Shown in pieces: positions 54,324 through 62,062 of a stretch of 64,000 nucleotides of DNA. A model generated the notes under the pieces. It worked only from the letters and a program-made list of their open reading frames with translations. It did not search any database and had not been told where the DNA came from. The DNA is from Clostridium_S neuense. GTDB lineage: Bacteria > Bacillota > Clostridia > Clostridiales > Clostridiaceae. Position 1 is the stretch's first letter, and each line of letters opens with the position of its first letter. The stretch covers positions 1 through 64,000 of the forward strand of contig NZ_JBJIAA010000007.1 in assembly GCF_045310695.1 (NCBI RefSeq), given 5' to 3'. Both the position numbers and the translations under genes were made by a program.

Positions 54324-55019
54324 ATGAACGAATATTTAAAGGAAACTCAAATGTTAAATTTTAGCCATAGCTCAATTCAGAAATTGATAGGGGAAAAGCA
54401 GTGGTCAAATGAGGATGACTTTGAAAAAATCAGAAAAATCTATAAATTTGTTCGTGATGATATCAGGTTTGGATATAATACAGATGATACAATTTCCGCT
54501 TCTGAAGTTTTAAATGATGGTTATGGGCAGTGCAATACAAAAGGAACTTTATTTATGGCACTTTTAAGAGCAGTTGGAATCCCCTGCAGAATTCATGGCT
54601 TTACCATCGATAAAAGCTTGCAAAAGGGTGCAATGAAAGGATTAATTTATAGGCTTGCTCCCCAAAATATTGTTCACAGCTGGGTTGAAATTCAATATAA
54701 AGTATGCTTTTATAACATAGAGGGATTTATTTTGGACAGTGAATATTTGAAAAAACTCCAAGAAAAGTTTTTTGATTGCAAGACTAGTTTTTGTGGGTAT
54801 GGTGTTGCTACGGATAATTTTCAAAATCCTCAAATAGAGTGGAATGCCAATAATACATATATTCAAAAAGAAAGCATTAACTATGATTTTGGAGTGTTCA
54901 ATTCACCTGATGAATTTTTTGAGAAGTATAAGCAGCGGTTATCTCCGCTAAAAAGGTGGATTTATCAAAATATTGGACGTAAGCTTATGAATAGAAATGT
55001 AGAAAAAATTCGAAATTAG
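54324..55019 (+). CDS. Transglutaminase-like cysteine protease-fold protein
   Basis: 231 aa, ATG after AAAGGGAG. The triad of the transglutaminase-like family is visible: Cys in GYGQCNTKGTLFMALLRAVG (about 72), His in IVHSWVEIQ (about 113) and Asp in GFILDSEY (about 130). DDIRFGYNTDDTISASEVL precedes it, as usual. Cytoplasmic by sequence. The substrate is unknown. Confidence 0.85.
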   Translation: MNEYLKETQMLNFSHSSIQKLIGEKQWSNEDDFEKIRKIYKFVRDDIRFGYNTDDTISASEVLNDGYGQCNTKGTLFMALLRAVGIPCRIHGFTIDKSLQKGAMKGLIYRLAPQNIVHSWVEIQYKVCFYNIEGFILDSEYLKKLQEKFFDCKTSFCGYGVATDNFQNPQIEWNANNTYIQKESINYDFGVFNSPDEFFEKYKQRLSPLKRWIYQNIGRKLMNRNVEKIRN

Positions 55020-55064
55020 TGAAAGTGCATATTTTAAATAAGTGTAGAATAATACAAAAATTAC

Positions 55065-55093
55065 TTGTTACTTACCTAGGGTAATGGTATAAA
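55065..55093 (+). promoter_or_regulatory. Promoter with MerR-like palindrome, copy 1
   Basis: TTGTTA (-35) and TATAAA (-10) flank CTTACCTAGGGTAATGG (17 bases), centred on the palindrome TTACCTAGGGTAA. The dyad between the hexamers is the MerR-family arrangement. It lies 36 bases before the ATPase gene. Shares sequence with 59680 and 63948. Confidence 0.75.
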
Positions 55094-55128
55094 TTCGTAT
55101 TAAAATAGTTAAATTTAGGAGATTATAT

Positions 55129-55884
55129 ATGGAGATATGGGAAAATAATCAATATGTAAAGAGCATAGAACTTAAAAGTGATAAAATAGAATCCTTTTCT
55201 AAGTATCCATTTAACTTGCCTGCAATAAAAAATTTATCAAAGTTAAAATTACATCCTAAAGTAACCTTTATAGTTGGAGAAAATGGCTCTGGTAAATCAA
55301 CAATATTAGAGGCAGTTGCAGCTTCATACGGATTTAATGCAGAAGGTGGAACTAAGAATTTTAATTTTTCATCATGTGATACCCATTCTGAGCTGGAAAA
55401 TTATATTAAGCTAGTAAAAGGTATTAGGAAGCCAGAGGATGGATTTTTTCTTAGAGCGGAGAGTTTTTATAATCTTGCTACAAATATTGATAATTTGGAC
55501 TTGGAACAGCCAGCAATTTCAAGAATAATAGATTCCTATGGGGGAATTTCGCTGCATAAACAATCTCATGGAGAATCCTTTTTTTCAGTATTTATGAATA
55601 GATTCAGAGGAAATGGCTTATATATACTTGATGAGCCTGAAGCGGCGTTGTCTCCATCAAGGCAAATGTCTATGATATCGAGGATGCATGATCTCGTAGA
55701 GGATAATTCACAATTTATTATTGCTACGCATTCTCCAATAATTATGGCATATCCTGATTCAATAATATATGAAATAAAAAATGACATTAGAGCTGTTAGA
55801 TATGAAGAAACTGAAAATTATTTAGTGATGAAAGGTTTTTTAAATGATAATGAAAGAATTTTAAATATACTTTTAGGAAAGTAG
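55129..55884 (+). CDS. AAA family ATPase (RecF/ABC-type, YhaN-like short form)
   Basis: A 251-aa protein. Walker A FIVGENGSGKSTIL (about 45), signature-like region SHGESFFSVFMNRF (about 146), Walker B LYILDEPEAALSPSRQM (about 165), switch His in FIIATHSPIIMAYPD (about 200). All catalytic motifs are kept in a compact single domain without a coiled-coil arm. Such short ATPases often act as stand-alone regulators or in defence. An HD-domain gene follows 20 bases later. Confidence 0.88.
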   Translation: MEIWENNQYVKSIELKSDKIESFSKYPFNLPAIKNLSKLKLHPKVTFIVGENGSGKSTILEAVAASYGFNAEGGTKNFNFSSCDTHSELENYIKLVKGIRKPEDGFFLRAESFYNLATNIDNLDLEQPAISRIIDSYGGISLHKQSHGESFFSVFMNRFRGNGLYILDEPEAALSPSRQMSMISRMHDLVEDNSQFIIATHSPIIMAYPDSIIYEIKNDIRAVRYEETENYLVMKGFLNDNERILNILLGK

Positions 55885-55904
55885 TGTTATTGGAGGGTTA
55901 AAAG

Positions 55905-56549
55905 ATGTTTCCAATCAAAGAAATAGCAGAAAAGGAACTAAACATAGCAGGGCAATTAAATCCTGGACCATGGACAGAACATTCTATCAATGTCGGACTA
56001 GCAGCTCAAATAATTGCGCAAAAGTGTAAAAACCTTAATCCACATAAAGCATATGAATTAGGACTTCTCCATGATATTGGTAGAAGGTATGGTATAAGTG
56101 CAAGAAGACATATTATTGATGGATATAATTTTGCTAAAGAAAAAGGCTTTGATGAGATTTCACGAATTTGCTTGACGCATTCATTTCCAGTTCCAGACTT
56201 TGATAAAGAAATAGGAAAAAATGATATGAATGCAAAAGAAAGTGAGTTTGTTCGTCAGTATTTAAAAAGCATAGTATATGATGATTATGATAAGTTGATT
56301 ATACTTTGTGATTCACTAGCCGATGCTCAAGGTTTTTGTATGTTGGAAAAACGCTTTGTTAATACGACAAGGCGATATGGAGTATTTCCATTTACTGTTG
56401 AACGCTGGAATGCTACGTTTGAAATAAAGGAATATTTTGAACAGCAAATGGGATGCTCTGTTTATGACATGCTTCCAAATATAAAGGAAACTACATTTAA
56501 GGATGCACCATTATGGAAACCTGCGAATAACAATGCTTCGTCGCATTAA
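55905..56549 (+). CDS. HD-domain phosphohydrolase
   Basis: A 214-aa protein, ATG after GGAGGG. HD motif residues: His in WTEHSINVG, the HD pair in LGLLHDIGRRYG (about 56), and Asp in IILCDSLADAQG (about 130), typical of nucleotide or cyclic-nucleotide hydrolases. The last residues (NNNASSH) and the stop codon are encoded by the left end of the palindromic repeat, so the natural C terminus was probably replaced when the repeat arrived. Confidence 0.83.
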   Translation: MFPIKEIAEKELNIAGQLNPGPWTEHSINVGLAAQIIAQKCKNLNPHKAYELGLLHDIGRRYGISARRHIIDGYNFAKEKGFDEISRICLTHSFPVPDFDKEIGKNDMNAKESEFVRQYLKSIVYDDYDKLIILCDSLADAQGFCMLEKRFVNTTRRYGVFPFTVERWNATFEIKEYFEQQMGCSVYDMLPNIKETTFKDAPLWKPANNNASSH

Positions 56550-56708
56550 AAAAATCCTATAAATCTAAGGCTCAAAAATCATAAAATCCTAAGAAATTTC
56601 AATAACTCGCTGAAAAAATACTCAGACAGATTGAAATATCTAAGTATTTTATGATTTTTGAACCAAGATTTATTAGAATTTTTTTAAACTGTTCCTTCAG
56701 CATTGTTA
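56528..56708. repeat. Long palindromic repeat, copy A
   Basis: A 181-base imperfect palindrome with ends TAACAATGCTTC and GAAG-like CAGCATTGTTA. Long internal arms pair (ATCCTATAAATCT with AGATTTATTAG, TCATAAAAT with ATTTTATGA, ATTTCAAT with ATTGAAAT). It recurs inverted at 61888-62062, and shortened at 57613. A shared tail follows (CCACGGTAGTGCAAGG ... TCCGTTCCTACGGA), interrupted here by a 169-base insert. Confidence 0.88.
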
Positions 56709-56741
56709 TTTCGCATCCACGGTAGTGCAAGGAAAAAATTC

Positions 56742-56910
56742 GAGGCCACTGAAAAACTAAAAAACATTACTAATTTAGATATATCTGTATATTTTTGCAG
56801 GTCATTTATGTCTAAAAAGTTGTTGGAGGGCTATTAGAAGGCCTCCTAGAGCCTTACTTATTTTACCAAGTAATTTGTGCAAAAAATATGGGGACTTTTT
56901 CAGTGGTCTC
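56742..56910. mobile_element. 169-base MITE-like element inside repeat copy A
   Basis: Terminal inverted repeats GAGGCCACTGAAAAA and TTTTTCAGTGGTCTC (14 of 15 match). It is flanked by the 8-base direct repeat AAAAATTC (56734-56741 and 56911-56918). The uninterrupted sister repeat near 61850 has a single AAAAAGTTCCTCC-like site, giving the empty-site view. Non-coding, so it must have been moved by a transposase encoded elsewhere; the transposase family was not identified. Confidence 0.85.
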
Positions 56911-56940
56911 AAAAATTCCTCCGTTCCTACGGAGTTTTAG

Positions 56941-57033
56941 GTGAGAATCTTTATTAAGGATAAAAATGTAAAGTTAATAAGCAATTATAAAGAATTAGAA
57001 CAGTTTGTAGATGATATTTATATGGAGGAGTAA
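56941..57033 (+). pseudogene. 30-codon C-terminal remnant fused to the repeat tail
   Basis: From the GTG within the repeat tail (GTGAGAATCTTTATTA) the frame reads VRIFIKDKNVKLISNYKELE, then QFVDDIYMEE, then TAA, just 3 bases before the phosphatase start. It looks like the 3' end of a deleted gene; the ribosome site of the phosphatase (GGAGGAG) lies inside it. Confidence 0.45.
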
Positions 57034-57036
57034 TTT

Positions 57037-57615
57037 ATGAAACTATTTTTAATAAGACATGGACAAACAGATTGGAATGTAAAAGGAAAAATACAAGGAA
57101 GCCGTGATACTGAACTTAATGATACTGGTATCAAACAAGCAGAGGAACTGAGTAATATGATACTTAAAAATAATTATAAATTCTCAAAAATTTATTCAAG
57201 TCCACAAAAAAGAGCGCTTAAAACAGCAGAAATTTTGAGTAGAGTTACTAATGTGGAGCAGGTAGCAATAGAAGGTTTAAAGGAGATTAATTTTGGAGAG
57301 TGGGAAGGCATGTCATGGAAAGAAGTTAAAGAAAAATATCCAATGGAATATGAAAAATGGTACATAAATCGAAGATACACAAAACCTCCTAAAGGTGAAT
57401 CATATCAAGAAATGCTAGAGCGTGTTTTAGCGGTACTACATAGAATTATTAATGAAAATCGTGATGATGTTGCAATTGTAACTCATAGTGCTGTGATTAT
57501 GTCAATACAATGTTATTTAACCAATACGCCTTTTCATAAAATGCTGAACTTTAAAACAGATAATACTTCAATTACAGAAATAGATAATGATTTGTTAATA
57601 CAAGTTGAGAAGTAA
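57037..57615 (+). CDS. Histidine phosphatase family protein (phosphoglycerate mutase-like)
   Basis: A 192-aa protein, ATG after GGAGGAG. The catalytic LIRHGQTDWN (His 8) and Arg/His motifs are seen: YSSPQKRALKTAEIL, EINFGEWEGMSW (acid-base Glu region) and VAIVTHSAVI (second His, about 150). Typical of CobC/GpmB-like phosphatases of this length. Its TAA stop (57613-57615) is the first three bases of a repeat copy. Confidence 0.9.
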   Translation: MKLFLIRHGQTDWNVKGKIQGSRDTELNDTGIKQAEELSNMILKNNYKFSKIYSSPQKRALKTAEILSRVTNVEQVAIEGLKEINFGEWEGMSWKEVKEKYPMEYEKWYINRRYTKPPKGESYQEMLERVLAVLHRIINENRDDVAIVTHSAVIMSIQCYLTNTPFHKMLNFKTDNTSITEIDNDLLIQVEK

Positions 57616-57678
57616 CAATGCTTCGTCGCGTTAAAAAACCCTCTGTTCCTATGGAATTTTAGGTGAGAATCTTTATTA
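57613..57678. repeat. Short copy of the palindromic repeat
   Basis: TAACAATGCTTCGTCGCGTT then AAAAAACCC join directly to the repeat tail CTGTTCCTATGGAATTTTAG and GTGAGAATCTTTATTA. The long palindrome body is missing, giving a 66-base deletion form of the element at 56528. Confidence 0.8.
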
Positions 57679-57791
57679 TGAATATAATAAAATTTATAAT
57701 GTACAGTTAAGGAAATATTTATAGATATTTACATATAAATGTAAAATTGATATAATTAATATGTTTATCTATGTATTGGGGGGCGTCAAAG

Positions 57792-58103
57792 ATGAGAAAT
57801 CAGACGAGAAAAATAATTGTATTACTTGTTGCTATTGGTATTATCTTTTCACTAGGAGGATGTAAAAAATCTAATAGCATTGTAGGAAAATGGCAAGATA
57901 AAAAGGATATAGTTGAGTTTAAAAGTGATGGAAGCTTCAAATCACAGTATTATTGGGGTGGTGGGGCTTACACTGTAAGTAAAAATAAGCTTACATTGTC
58001 ACCAACTATGCTTAATAAGGAAGATTATACATATGAAATTGATAATAATGGTGATTTAATTTTAAAGGGTAAACAATCATATCATTTTACAAGTGTTAAA
58101 TAA
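57792..58103 (+). CDS. Small lipoprotein with lipocalin-like fold
   Basis: 103 aa. The ATG at 57792 follows GGGGGGCG. A lipoprotein signal (RKIIVLLVAIGIIFSLGGCK) has the lipobox SLGGC with Cys near 23. The mature part SIVGKWQDKKDIVEFKSDGS resembles DUF5640/lipocalin-like beta-sandwich domains. Membrane-anchored on the outer face; function unknown. A strong terminator follows. Confidence 0.82.
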   Translation: MRNQTRKIIVLLVAIGIIFSLGGCKKSNSIVGKWQDKKDIVEFKSDGSFKSQYYWGGGAYTVSKNKLTLSPTMLNKEDYTYEIDNNGDLILKGKQSYHFTSVK

Positions 58104-58145
58104 TGAGAACAAATGTATAATTAATGGTTTTTATTGATTTGGTAA

Positions 58146-58181
58146 AAATAACGATAAACTTATGTTTATTGTTATTTTTTT
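58146..58181 (+). terminator. Terminator after the lipoprotein gene
   Basis: AATAACGATAAAC pairs with GTTTATTGTTATT around TTAT, then T6. Confidence 0.85.
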
Positions 58182-58250
58182 ACCATAGGATATAATTATA
58201 AAATGTAATAGATTGAAAAGAAATGTTAATAAAATTTTGGGGGTGTAAAA

Positions 58251-58367
58251 GTGGACATAAAGGGAAAAAAGGTTCTATTAAAAACCTTAACAAGAGAATT
58301 ATGCCATGAAATATACAAGAGCTATGTAGCAGATCCGATAAAAATTCGAGGTGAAGGTTTGAAGTGA
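58251..58367 (+). pseudogene. N-terminal fragment of a GNAT acetyltransferase
   Basis: GTG start after TTGGGGGTG; reads MDIKGKKVLLKTLTRELCHE, then IYKSYVADPIKIRGEGLK, and stops at 38 aa. It matches only the first strand and helix of a common clostridial acetyltransferase family. The rest of the gene is gone; its end overlaps the next gene by 4 bases. Confidence 0.7.
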
Positions 58368-58813
58368 AAAAGCCTATAGAAATTGATTTTAAATTTAAGC
58401 AATTAAAAAATTTCATAATAGGACTTCTAAAAGATTTGATAGTTACAATTATAATAATTTTATTGATATATGAATTTAGTCCTATGCTTGTTAATAGATT
58501 TATCCCTTCGGATTTGTGCTGGACATATTTAAGATATAACAACAAATTGTACGTAATATGCTCTCCTGCTGCTGCAGATCCACAAGAGCTAAAAGGTATT
58601 AGATTAACTAAAGCTGGCACTGTTAGGAAAGAGATATTATTTTTCTTAAAACCAAAAGCTAATGGGGTATCTAATGGGATAAAAAGAGGGACAGAAATAT
58701 TTACTTCTAATAGTGGGAGGGTGGCTGTAAAATTTAAAAATAAATATTATATTTTAGAAGATACTGCAGAAGCTGACGGCTGGGGAAATGGGGCGTCATT
58801 GCGTTTAGAGTGA
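58364..58813 (+). CDS. Hypothetical single-span membrane protein
   Basis: 149 aa, GTG start after GAAGG. One membrane helix near 21-43 (LLKDLIVTIIIILLIYEFSP), then a probably external domain with repeated short strands (KLYVICSPAAADPQELKGIR; VAVKFKNKYYILEDTAEADG). No family recognised. It lies between two gene fragments, so its own ends may also have been altered. Confidence 0.5.
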   Translation: MKKPIEIDFKFKQLKNFIIGLLKDLIVTIIIILLIYEFSPMLVNRFIPSDLCWTYLRYNNKLYVICSPAAADPQELKGIRLTKAGTVRKEILFFLKPKANGVSNGIKRGTEIFTSNSGRVAVKFKNKYYILEDTAEADGWGNGASLRLE

Positions 58814-59034
58814 CTGATTTTATCTATTCTTACAATTCTTCAAATGGAATGTCAAATCAAGTATTCAATATTGTAAAATCTTCAGCCCTTAGTATTGTTA
58901 GTGACTTTGATAAAAATGAAATAAAAGAAGTAAAGTGGATTTCTGTAAAAGAGATAAAAAGAGTGATAAGAGATAATGAGATAAAAGATGGACTGTCACT
59001 TACCGCGCTGCTGTTTTATTTATTGAAATTATAG
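58810..59034 (+). pseudogene. C-terminal fragment of a NUDIX hydrolase
   Basis: 74 codons reading FIYSYNSSNGMSNQVFNIVK ... EIKEVKWISVKEIKRVIRDN ... GLSLTALLFYLLKL, the last two strands and C-terminal helix of a NUDIX enzyme. The NUDIX box itself is missing, so it cannot be active. The GTG start overlaps the previous stop and is probably accidental. Confidence 0.8.
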
Positions 59035-59063
59035 TAAATCAAATGCTATTTATGGAGGATAAA

Positions 59064-59561
59064 ATGATAAATATATCGCTAAGTAAGGTTACAGAAAATG
59101 AAAAAGATATTTTTTATAATTTGAATCAATTATTTGCTTATGATTTTAGCGAATTAAACAAGATGGATATAGACGATAATGGATTGTATCAACAATTAAA
59201 GGATGTTGATGAGTATTATACTAAAGATAACTATAGTTCATTTCTAATTAAAGTTGAAGGAAAATTGGCTGGTTTAGCAGTTATAAAATTTATGGATGAA
59301 GAAGGTGTTAATTATTTGAGACACTTTTTTATTATGAGAAAATATAGAAGGTTAAAGATTGGAGAAAGAGTTACAAATATGATTTTTGATATGTTTCCTG
59401 GCAAATGGAGGGTTTCTCAGTTTGATTTTAATGAACCTGCAATATGTTTTTGGAGAAAAATTATTGGAAGATATACAGAAGGAAATTATGTAGAAACGAG
59501 AAGACCAGATGACAAGGGTATCAAACAAGAATTTTTTTCAAAAGATATGCAGTATAATTAA
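59064..59561 (+). CDS. GNAT family acetyltransferase
   Basis: 165 aa; the ATG at 59064 follows TGGAGGA. Acetyl-CoA-binding pattern: GLAVIKFMDEEGVNYLRHFF then IMRKYRRLKIGERVTNMIFD. The P-loop reads RRLKIGE rather than the usual RGxGxG, a mild deviation. The C-terminal WRVSQFDFNEPAICFWRKII is typical of GNATs. Substrate unknown. Confidence 0.83.
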   Translation: MINISLSKVTENEKDIFYNLNQLFAYDFSELNKMDIDDNGLYQQLKDVDEYYTKDNYSSFLIKVEGKLAGLAVIKFMDEEGVNYLRHFFIMRKYRRLKIGERVTNMIFDMFPGKWRVSQFDFNEPAICFWRKIIGRYTEGNYVETRRPDDKGIKQEFFSKDMQYN

Positions 59562-59596
59562 CAGCTATAATGAAGTGGAGATTAAGGAGATAAAAT

Positions 59597-59674
59597 ATGG
59601 ATATAGCAGTTTTGTCAGATATTCCAGAAAAGTTTTGGAAACAAGCTGTAGGTGAACTGATAGGATTATTTTAA
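59597..59674 (+). pseudogene. 25-codon gene-start remnant
   Basis: ATG after AAGGAGAT; reads MDIAVLSDIPEKFWKQAVGE then LIGLF and stops. It looks like the start of a deleted gene fused to unrelated sequence, just upstream of the copy 2 promoter. Confidence 0.4.
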
Positions 59675-59679
59675 AGTAG

Positions 59680-59708
59680 TTGCTCCTTACCTAAGGTAAT
59701 GGTGTAAA
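59680..59708 (+). promoter_or_regulatory. Promoter with MerR-like palindrome, copy 2
   Basis: TTGCTC (-35), CTTACCTAAGGTAATGG, TGTAAA (-10). The dyad TTACCTAAGGTAA is perfect. It drives the GNAT-methyltransferase-epimerase operon starting at 59746. About 45 bases here match the copy at 63948 almost exactly. Confidence 0.78.
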
Positions 59709-59745
59709 TTAGTATTAGATTATATTTTTAGGGAAGGGGATTACT

Positions 59746-60171
59746 ATGGAAAACATTATTATAAAAGATGGAATTGAAAAGATGGATTTTGAAAGGATAA
59801 CAGAGATGCTTTCAAAGGCATACTGGAGTCCTCACATTAAAATTGAAGAAATAAAAAAAGGTGCTATTAATTCGGCATTAGTTGTTGGAGCTTTTGCGAG
59901 TGGTAGTGAACAAATTGGTTATGCAAGAGTGATTTCTGATAAAACAAGATTTGCATATATAACGGATGTATATATTGAAGAGAAGTTTAGAAAAAGGGGA
60001 ATAGGTCAAAAAATTATAAATTATATATTACAGCATGAAGAATTAAGAGATGTGTATCAGTGGCTGTTAATTACAAAGGATGCTCATGGGGTTTATGAAA
60101 AGGCTGGTTTCAAGCCTACTTCTAGACCCATGGATTTGATGGAAATAAGAAATAGTAGACCACTAAGATGA
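59746..60171 (+). CDS. GNAT family acetyltransferase
   Basis: 141 aa, ATG after AGGGGATT. A compact GNAT: YWSPHIKIEEIKKGAINSAL at the start, then FAYITDVYIEEKFRKRGIGQ (R-x-x-G-I-G acetyl-CoA loop, about 78-85), and a late GVYEKAGF strand. This form is common in clostridia; acceptor unknown. First gene after the palindromic promoter. Confidence 0.9.
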   Translation: MENIIIKDGIEKMDFERITEMLSKAYWSPHIKIEEIKKGAINSALVVGAFASGSEQIGYARVISDKTRFAYITDVYIEEKFRKRGIGQKIINYILQHEELRDVYQWLLITKDAHGVYEKAGFKPTSRPMDLMEIRNSRPLR

Positions 60172-60197
60172 TGTTATATAGATAGGAGGCGTTGATT

Positions 60198-60893
60198 ATG
60201 GATATTAAAGATGTTGCTACATGGGAGTTACTACAAAAGAAAATGACCTGGGAACAGTTAAAATGCATACATAATAAACGAATTTTGGATTTTGGAAGTG
60301 GACATGGTATAACAGCTAGTCATTTTGCTGTAGATAATGAGGTTGTTGCAATTGAGCCAAATGAAAAGATGCTCTGTGATAGATTTACAGAAAATGATTA
60401 TACACAAATAAAAGGTGATGTGAAGGAACTTAAGAATTTTAAAGATGAATCCTTTGATGTGATATTATGTCATAATGTTCTTGAATACACACATGAAAGA
60501 AAAGAAATTATAACTGAATTTTCGAGAATATTAAAGAAAAATGGATATTTGTCTATTTTAAAGCATAATAGAGCTGGAAGAGTAATGCAGATGATGGTAC
60601 TGTTAAATAACTTTGAACATGCAAATGAATTATTAGAAGGAAAAAGTGGACATGCACAGCAGTTTGGCACAATTAATTATTATGAGGATTCAGATATATT
60701 GGAATGGTCGGATAAGCTTAGAATAGAAAAAATCTTAGGAATGAAAGCCTTCTGGGATTTGCAGCAAAATCAAGAAATTCAAAAGGATAAAACGTGGCAG
60801 GAGCAAATGCTTAAAATAGAGTTAAAGGTAAGCGAATTGGAAGCGTATAAGGCTATAGCATTCTTTCATCATGTCATTTTGCGAAAAAATTAG
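60198..60893 (+). CDS. Class I SAM-dependent methyltransferase
   Basis: 231 aa; the ATG at 60198 follows AGGAGG by 8 bases (TTG at 60192 is too close). Motif I RILDFGSGHGITASHF (about 28), acidic strand VVAIEPNEKML (about 50), motif IV FDVILCHNVLEY (about 88), post-motif RILKKNGYLSILKHN. UbiE/Methyltransf_11 type; substrate unknown. Probably co-transcribed with the GNAT upstream (26-base gap) and the epimerase downstream. Confidence 0.9.
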   Translation: MDIKDVATWELLQKKMTWEQLKCIHNKRILDFGSGHGITASHFAVDNEVVAIEPNEKMLCDRFTENDYTQIKGDVKELKNFKDESFDVILCHNVLEYTHERKEIITEFSRILKKNGYLSILKHNRAGRVMQMMVLLNNFEHANELLEGKSGHAQQFGTINYYEDSDILEWSDKLRIEKILGMKAFWDLQQNQEIQKDKTWQEQMLKIELKVSELEAYKAIAFFHHVILRKN

Positions 60894-60937
60894 TACTAGA
60901 GGGTAGATCAGATATGAAATTGAGAGGAGAATTAATT

Positions 60938-61753
60938 GTGAGGATATTGATTATAGGAGCAAGTGGATATCTTGGAAATACAATATACAAAAAGCTTAAA
61001 GAAAGCAGCAGTGATGAGATTTATGGAACTTGTTGCAAGTCTACTAGAAATGAGCTTATCCAAATTAATGTGCTAAATAAATTAGATGTTAAGAAGTTAA
61101 TTTCATTAAAACCAGACATAATTATTTGGAGTATTTATGATCCAGAGCAAGAAATAGCTTTATCACAAATAGGGTTAAATGAAATTGTTAATAACCTCTC
61201 AAAGCATGTACGGTTAATTTATGTTTCTACTACAGTTGGACAAGGCAAGGATCAATCTGAAAATGTATTGCCGCATAAGCGTATTGAGGATGAATACTTT
61301 TATAAATATATTAATGGCAAAATTGAAGGTGAGAATATAGTAAAAAAACATAATAATCACTTGATAGTAAGACCAGGTAGTATATATGGGTATGATTATG
61401 ATGGTAAAATGGATTCAAGAATGAAAGCATTACTGGATATTTCAAAAACTGGTAAGAAGTATTCAAGAACGGCTAATATGTACTCTAGCTATGTTAATGT
61501 AGAAGATTTAGCAGATGCCATAATTGAACTTGCGTATAAAGATATCACAGGCATAATGAATATCTCAGGTGAAGATCCAGTAAGCTATTATGATTTTTAT
61601 AGGTGTTTAGCAAAACTGCAAGGAATTGATAGCAGCTTTATAATACCTGACTATAAAGAGGAAGATAAATACCACAATTTAAATAATGATAAAAGAAAAC
61701 TATTATTAAATACAGTAATAAAAGAGATTGGCGATAATAAGTTGAAAGACTAA
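60938..61753 (+). CDS. NAD(P)-dependent epimerase/RmlD-like reductase
   Basis: 271 aa. The GTG at 60938 follows GAGGAG by 8 bases and places VRILIIGASGYLGNTIYKKL at the N terminus, as expected of a Rossmann start; an ATG at 60914 would add 8 residues. GASGYLG binds NAD(P); YINGKIEGE gives the YxxxK pair (about 132); RPGSIYGYDYDGKMDSR is the substrate loop. An extended SDR, probably acting on a sugar or a sugar-nucleotide. Confidence 0.87.
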   Translation: MRILIIGASGYLGNTIYKKLKESSSDEIYGTCCKSTRNELIQINVLNKLDVKKLISLKPDIIIWSIYDPEQEIALSQIGLNEIVNNLSKHVRLIYVSTTVGQGKDQSENVLPHKRIEDEYFYKYINGKIEGENIVKKHNNHLIVRPGSIYGYDYDGKMDSRMKALLDISKTGKKYSRTANMYSSYVNVEDLADAIIELAYKDITGIMNISGEDPVSYYDFYRCLAKLQGIDSSFIIPDYKEEDKYHNLNNDKRKLLLNTVIKEIGDNKLKD

Positions 61754-61826
61754 GATTGCTAATACTAGGTTTATCATAATAAACTAATACTTTACAATAA
61801 ATTGTTTAAATGATGAAATATAAAGA

Positions 61827-62062
61827 TTTTCGCTAAAATTCCGTAGGTACGGAGGAACTTTTTCCTTGCACTACCGTGGGAGCGAAGTAACAATGCTGAA
61901 GGAACGATTTAAAAAAAGCCTAATAAATCTTGGCTCAAAAATCTTAAAATGCTTAGATATTTCAATTTGTTTGAGCGATAGCGAGTTATTGAAAATCTTA
62001 GTGTTTTAAGATTTTTGAACCTTAGATTTATAGGATTTTTTTAACGTGACGAAGCATTGTTA
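61827..62062. repeat. Long palindromic repeat, copy B (inverted), with uninterrupted tail
   Basis: The reverse complement of copy A: palindrome 61888-62062 plus tail 61827-61887 (TTCGCTAAAATTCCGTAGGT, ... TCCTTGCACTACCGTGG). Its last three bases (62060-62062) are the stop codon of the minus-strand methyltransferase. Copy A and copy B bound the 56.5-62.1 kb gene block in inverted orientation. Confidence 0.87.
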
